From assembly GCA_020200935.1 (NCBI GenBank), contig JAIVHR010000048.1, positions 1 to 8,283 of the forward strand: a DNA stretch of 8,283 bases, in the 5' to 3' direction. The position numbers and the translations under genes were made by a program. This document shows positions 5,731 to 8,283 of the stretch, piece after piece (positions within the stretch are counted from its first letter, which is position 1; each line of letters starts with the position of its first letter). The DNA is from Sphingomonadales bacterium (GTDB lineage: Bacteria > Pseudomonadota > Alphaproteobacteria > Sphingomonadales > Sphingomonadaceae). Below the pieces are notes generated by a model, which saw nothing but the letters and a program-made list of their open reading frames with translations, made no database searches and was not told the origin of the DNA.

Positions 5731-7278
5731 TCAATGCGCCCCCTCATCGTGCGCCGCCTCGAGCGCGGCGCCGGCGCCCATCACCAGCTGCGCATCGCCG
5801 GGCGGATCGGCGCGTTCGATGCGGGTCAGCAAGACGCCGACATCGTCGCGGATCGGGGCGAGGAAGCTTTCGGGATAGACGCCCATCCACAGCACGACGG
5901 CGGCGATCGGGCCGAGCGTGGCGATCTCGCGCAGGCTGAGATCGGGCATCTTGGCGACCTCGGGCTTGTCGAGCGTGCCGAAGCAGATCCGCCAATAGAG
6001 ATAGAGCATGTATGCCGCCGCGAGGATGATGCCGGTGGTGCAGACGAAGGCTACCCAGCTGTTCGCTTCGTAGGCGCCGACCAGCGCGAGGAATTCGCCG
6101 ACAAATCCGCTCGTCCCCGGCAGCCCGACCGAGGCCATGGTGAACAGCATGAAGAGCAGCGCATAGCGCGGCATATTGTCCGAAAGCCCGCCATAGCGAT
6201 CGATCTCGCGGGTATGGAGCCGGTCGTAGATCACCCCGACGCACAGGAACAGCGCGCCCGAAACGAGGCCGTGCGAGAGCATGACGATCATCGCGCCCTC
6301 GATCCCCTGGCGGTTGAAGGCGAACAGCCCGACGGTGACGAAGGCCATATGCGCGACCGAGCTGTAGGCGATGAGCTTCTTCATGTCGCGCTGCACCAGC
6401 GCGACGAGCGAAGTGTAGACGACCGCGACCATCGACAGGGTGAAGATCACCCAGACGAGCTGGGCGCTCGCCTCGGGGAACATCGGCAACGAGAAGCGGA
6501 TGAAGCCGTAGCCGCCCATCTTGAGCAGCACCCCGGCGAGGATCACCGAGCCGGCGGTCGGCGCCTGGACGTGGGCGTCGGGGAGCCAGGTATGGACCGG
6601 CCACATCGGCATCTTGACCGCGAAGCTGGCGAAGAAGGCGAGCCAGAGCCAGGTCTGGGCGCCAGCGGGGAAATCGTGATTCATCAGCGCCGGGATGCTG
6701 GTGGTGCCGGCCTGCTGCACCATCCAGAGCATCGCGATCAGCATCAGCACCGATCCGAGCAGGGTGTAGAGGAAGAATTTGTAGCTCGCATAGATGCGCT
6801 CGGCGCCGCCCCAGATGCCGATGATCAGATACATCGGGATCAGCCCACCCTCGAAGAAGATGTAGAAGAGGAACAGATCCTGCGCGGTGAAGACGCCGAT
6901 CATCAGCGTCTCCATGAACAGGAAGGCGGCCATATATTCGGGGACGCGGGTCCGGATCGCCTTCCAGCTCGCAAGCACGCAGATCGGCATCAGGAAGACC
7001 GAGAGCATGATCAGCATCAGCGCGATGCCGTCTATCCCGAGCGCCCAGGCGAAGCGCCCGAAGACCGGCGCATATTCGGTGAACTGCCATTGCGGCCCGC
7101 CGATCTCGTAGCTCGCCCAGAGCAGGATGCCGAGCGCGAAGGTAGCGAGCGTGGCGGCGAGCGCGATGACCCGCGCCGCCTGCGCCCGCCGCGCCTCGTC
7201 GCCGGGCATGAACAAAGCGATCAGCGCGCCGGCCAGCGGCAGCGCGATCATGATCGAGAGGATGGGGAAGCCGGTCAT
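5731..7278 (-). CDS. nuoM: NADH-quinone oxidoreductase subunit M
   Basis: A 515-residue NuoM, the middle antiporter-like proton-pumping subunit of respiratory complex I in the inner membrane. Signature segments are clear: Glu143 in [17 protein letters not shown], Lys222 in the run [20 protein letters not shown], Lys253 in [15 protein letters not shown], and Glu395 in [12 protein letters not shown] near the C-terminal half-channel. These correspond to the E. coli residues Glu144, Lys234, Lys265 and Glu407 that matter for pumping. It is hydrophobic throughout with a polar C-terminal tail rich in His, Asp and Glu. I start it at the ATG at 7278 (MTGFPILS), which has GGGGA 5 nt upstream. An in-frame GTG at 7290 would add only MGTV and use up that site. 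It sits between nuoL and nuoN with gaps of 118 and 148 bp, both holding palindromic repeats. No lesions are seen. Confidence 0.98.
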   Translation of the reverse strand: MTGFPILSIMIALPLAGALIALFMPGDEARRAQAARVIALAATLATFALGILLWASYEIGGPQWQFTEYAPVFGRFAWALGIDGIALMLIMLSVFLMPICVLASWKAIRTRVPEYMAAFLFMETLMIGVFTAQDLFLFYIFFEGGLIPMYLIIGIWGGAERIYASYKFFLYTLLGSVLMLIAMLWMVQQAGTTSIPALMNHDFPAGAQTWLWLAFFASFAVKMPMWPVHTWLPDAHVQAPTAGSVILAGVLLKMGGYGFIRFSLPMFPEASAQLVWVIFTLSMVAVVYTSLVALVQRDMKKLIAYSSVAHMAFVTVGLFAFNRQGIEGAMIVMLSHGLVSGALFLCVGVIYDRLHTREIDRYGGLSDNMPRYALLFMLFTMASVGLPGTSGFVGEFLALVGAYEANSWVAFVCTTGIILAAAYMLYLYWRICFGTLDKPEVAKMPDLSLREIATLGPIAAVVLWMGVYPESFLAPIRDDVGVLLTRIERADPPGDAQLVMGAGAALEAAHDEGAH

Positions 7279-7283
7279 GACGG

Positions 7284-7288
7284 TCCCC
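7284..7288 (-). promoter_or_regulatory. ribosome binding site that decides the nuoM start
   Basis: GGGGA on the minus strand lies 5 nt before the ATG at 7278. Using the GTG at 7290 instead would put this sequence inside the coding region and leave no good site upstream. Confidence 0.6.
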
Positions 7289-7294
7289 ACAGAC

Positions 7295-7382
7295 CGTCAT
7301 CCCGGCGAAAGCCGGGATCTCCATCCGCCTGGCAGAACGGTTCTGCAAGCTGCCTGAGATTCCGGCTTTCGCCGGAATGACG
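7295..7382. repeat. REP-like compound palindrome between nuoL and nuoM
   Basis: The ends are CGTCAT (7295-7300) and ATGACG (7377-7382). The left hairpin is ATCCCGGC/GCCGGGAT (7299-7306, 7311-7318) with loop GAAA. The right hairpin is ATTCCGGC/GCCGGAAT (7359-7366, 7371-7378) with loop TTTC, so the two hairpins are near inverse copies of each other. A third small stem, GCAGAA/TTCTGC (7332-7337, 7341-7346), sits between them. Read from the transcript, the first hairpin carries a stable GNRA (GAAA) tetraloop. Confidence 0.88.
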
Positions 7383-7396
7383 AGGAAACACCTCCC

Positions 7397-8283
7397 TCAT
7401 CGCGTCATCGCCCAGGTCGCCGCCGCGGCGATGCCGATCAGCATCACCAGCGCGTAGGTGTAGAGATAGCCCGACTGGAACCGCCGGGCGATGCCCGATC
7501 CCTCGGCAACCAGCCGCGACACGCCGTCGGGGCCGAAACGGTCGATGATGCCCTTGTCGCCGCCGAGCCAGAAGATCCGGCCGATCGCGAAGGCCGGCCT
7601 GACGAAGATCGCGTTGTAGATCTCGTCGAAATACCATTTGTTCAGCAGGAACCGATAGAGCACGCCGAACTGTCCGGCGAAGCGCGCGGGCCAGTCGCTA
7701 TGGCGAATATAGGCGAGCCAGGCGATAGCGAGCCCGGCGAGCATCGCGGCGGTCGCCGAGAGCTTCACCCAGAGCGGCACACCGTGGAGCTCGTGGATCA
7801 GATGCTCGTCATAGGCGATGCTGCCGGCCCAGAAGCTCTCGCTGTCGATGAAGGCATGGGTGAACAGCCAGCCGGCGAAGATCGATCCGAGCGCCAGCAG
7901 GCCGAGCGGGACGAGCATCGTCCAGCCGCTCTCATGCGGACGATAGCCGCCGGTGCCCGTTGCGGCGTCGGCCTGCGAGGCCTCGTGCGGATCGGGCGAG
8001 TGGCCGGCATGCTCGTCGTCGGGATGGTCGTGCGCGTCGCCGTGAATCGCATGCCGGATATGGCCCGAGGCCGCCCAGCGGGGCTTGCCGAAGAAGGTCA
8101 TGAAGATCAGCCGCCAGCTGTAGAAGCTCGTCAGCAAAGCCGCGAAAACGGCGACGAAAAAGCCGAGCCCGCCCATGGTGGTGCCGCTGGCGAAGGCTGC
8201 CTCGATAATCGCGTCCTTCGAATGGAAGCCGGCGAAGCCCGCATGCAGCCAGTAGATGCCGACACCGGTGATCGCCAGGGTGC
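7397..8283 (-). CDS. nuoL: NADH-quinone oxidoreductase subunit L, C-terminal part (cut by the right edge)
   Basis: The frame is open to the window edge, so the last 295 or so residues of NuoL are visible and the N-terminal half lies outside. NuoL is the distal antiporter-like pump of complex I and carries the long lateral helix near its C-terminus. The visible start TLAITGVGIYWLHAGFAGFHSKDAIIEAAFASG contains the conserved FxGFxSKD segment with the lysine used in the exit half-channel. Next come membrane helices, a polar loop with eight histidines in 26 residues (about 7985-8062), two more helices, the lateral-helix region and a last hydrophobic segment ending SGYLYTYALVMLIGIAAAATWAMTR. A His-rich loop here is usual in alphaproteobacterial NuoL. 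The methionine at 8176 is internal, not a start. It is the first gene of the visible operon, 118 bp before nuoM. Confidence 0.96.
   Translation of the reverse strand, partial: TLAITGVGIYWLHAGFAGFHSKDAIIEAAFASGTTMGGLGFFVAVFAALLTSFYSWRLIFMTFFGKPRWAASGHIRHAIHGDAHDHPDDEHAGHSPDPHEASQADAATGTGGYRPHESGWTMLVPLGLLALGSIFAGWLFTHAFIDSESFWAGSIAYDEHLIHELHGVPLWVKLSATAAMLAGLAIAWLAYIRHSDWPARFAGQFGVLYRFLLNKWYFDEIYNAIFVRPAFAIGRIFWLGGDKGIIDRFGPDGVSRLVAEGSGIARRFQSGYLYTYALVMLIGIAAAATWAMTR

Noticed and set aside
5734..7380. A 548-codon open frame on the plus strand, opposite nuoM and longer than it
   Set aside because: It is antisense to a clear nuoM, and its protein is a monotonous run of Asp, Glu, His, Arg and Gly. 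High-GC codon bias leaves such frames open. The last part reads through repeat DNA.
2457..7382. The regularly placed palindromes as a CRISPR array
   Set aside because: They are separated by whole genes, differ in sequence, and have no regular short spacers.
7985..8062. His-rich stretch in NuoL as an unusual metal-binding insertion
   Set aside because: His- and Asp-rich loops at this place are common in alphaproteobacterial NuoL, so this is ordinary for the family.

Overview
The window is high-GC chromosomal DNA whose protein sequences and gene order point to an alphaproteobacterium, most likely in the Sphingomonadales. This rests on recognising the block nuoL-nuoM-nuoN-birA-coaX-rnj-DUF1467 and the style of the proteins, not on any search. 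Seven genes read on the minus strand from the right edge to the left. One gene on the plus strand enters from the left edge and converges on them.

Layout from right to left, in transcription order: the C-terminal part of nuoL (cut by the window edge, stop at 7397), nuoM (7278 to 5731), nuoN (5582 to 4143), a damaged birA (about 4035 to 3516), coaX (3379 to 2576), rnj (2264 to 618) and a small DUF1467-type membrane protein (615 to 358). The plus-strand partial gene ends at 361. Its stop codon and the DUF1467 stop overlap in a shared CTAG.

NuoL, NuoM and NuoN are the three antiporter-like proton-pumping subunits of respiratory complex I. They are followed by cofactor and RNA-metabolism genes: biotin protein ligase (birA), type III pantothenate kinase (coaX, first step of coenzyme A synthesis) and ribonuclease J (rnj). 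This is a housekeeping region, with no sign of phage, plasmid, CRISPR or transposase genes.

Two things stand out. First, birA appears to be a pseudogene. It keeps the N-terminal biotin-loop part and the C-terminal domain in one frame, but the middle of the catalytic domain (the KWPND and GxGxN regions) is missing. The frame has no usual start codon, and the only nearby ATG is one base out of frame. Second, all five spacers from nuoL to rnj carry compound palindromic repeats of about 80 to 120 bp. Four of these have different hairpin bodies but the same outer ends (CGTCAT at the left, RTGAC at the right). They look like several families of REP-like mobile repeats that have settled in the non-coding gaps of one operon. 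Only the rnj/DUF1467 junction is tight (2 bp).
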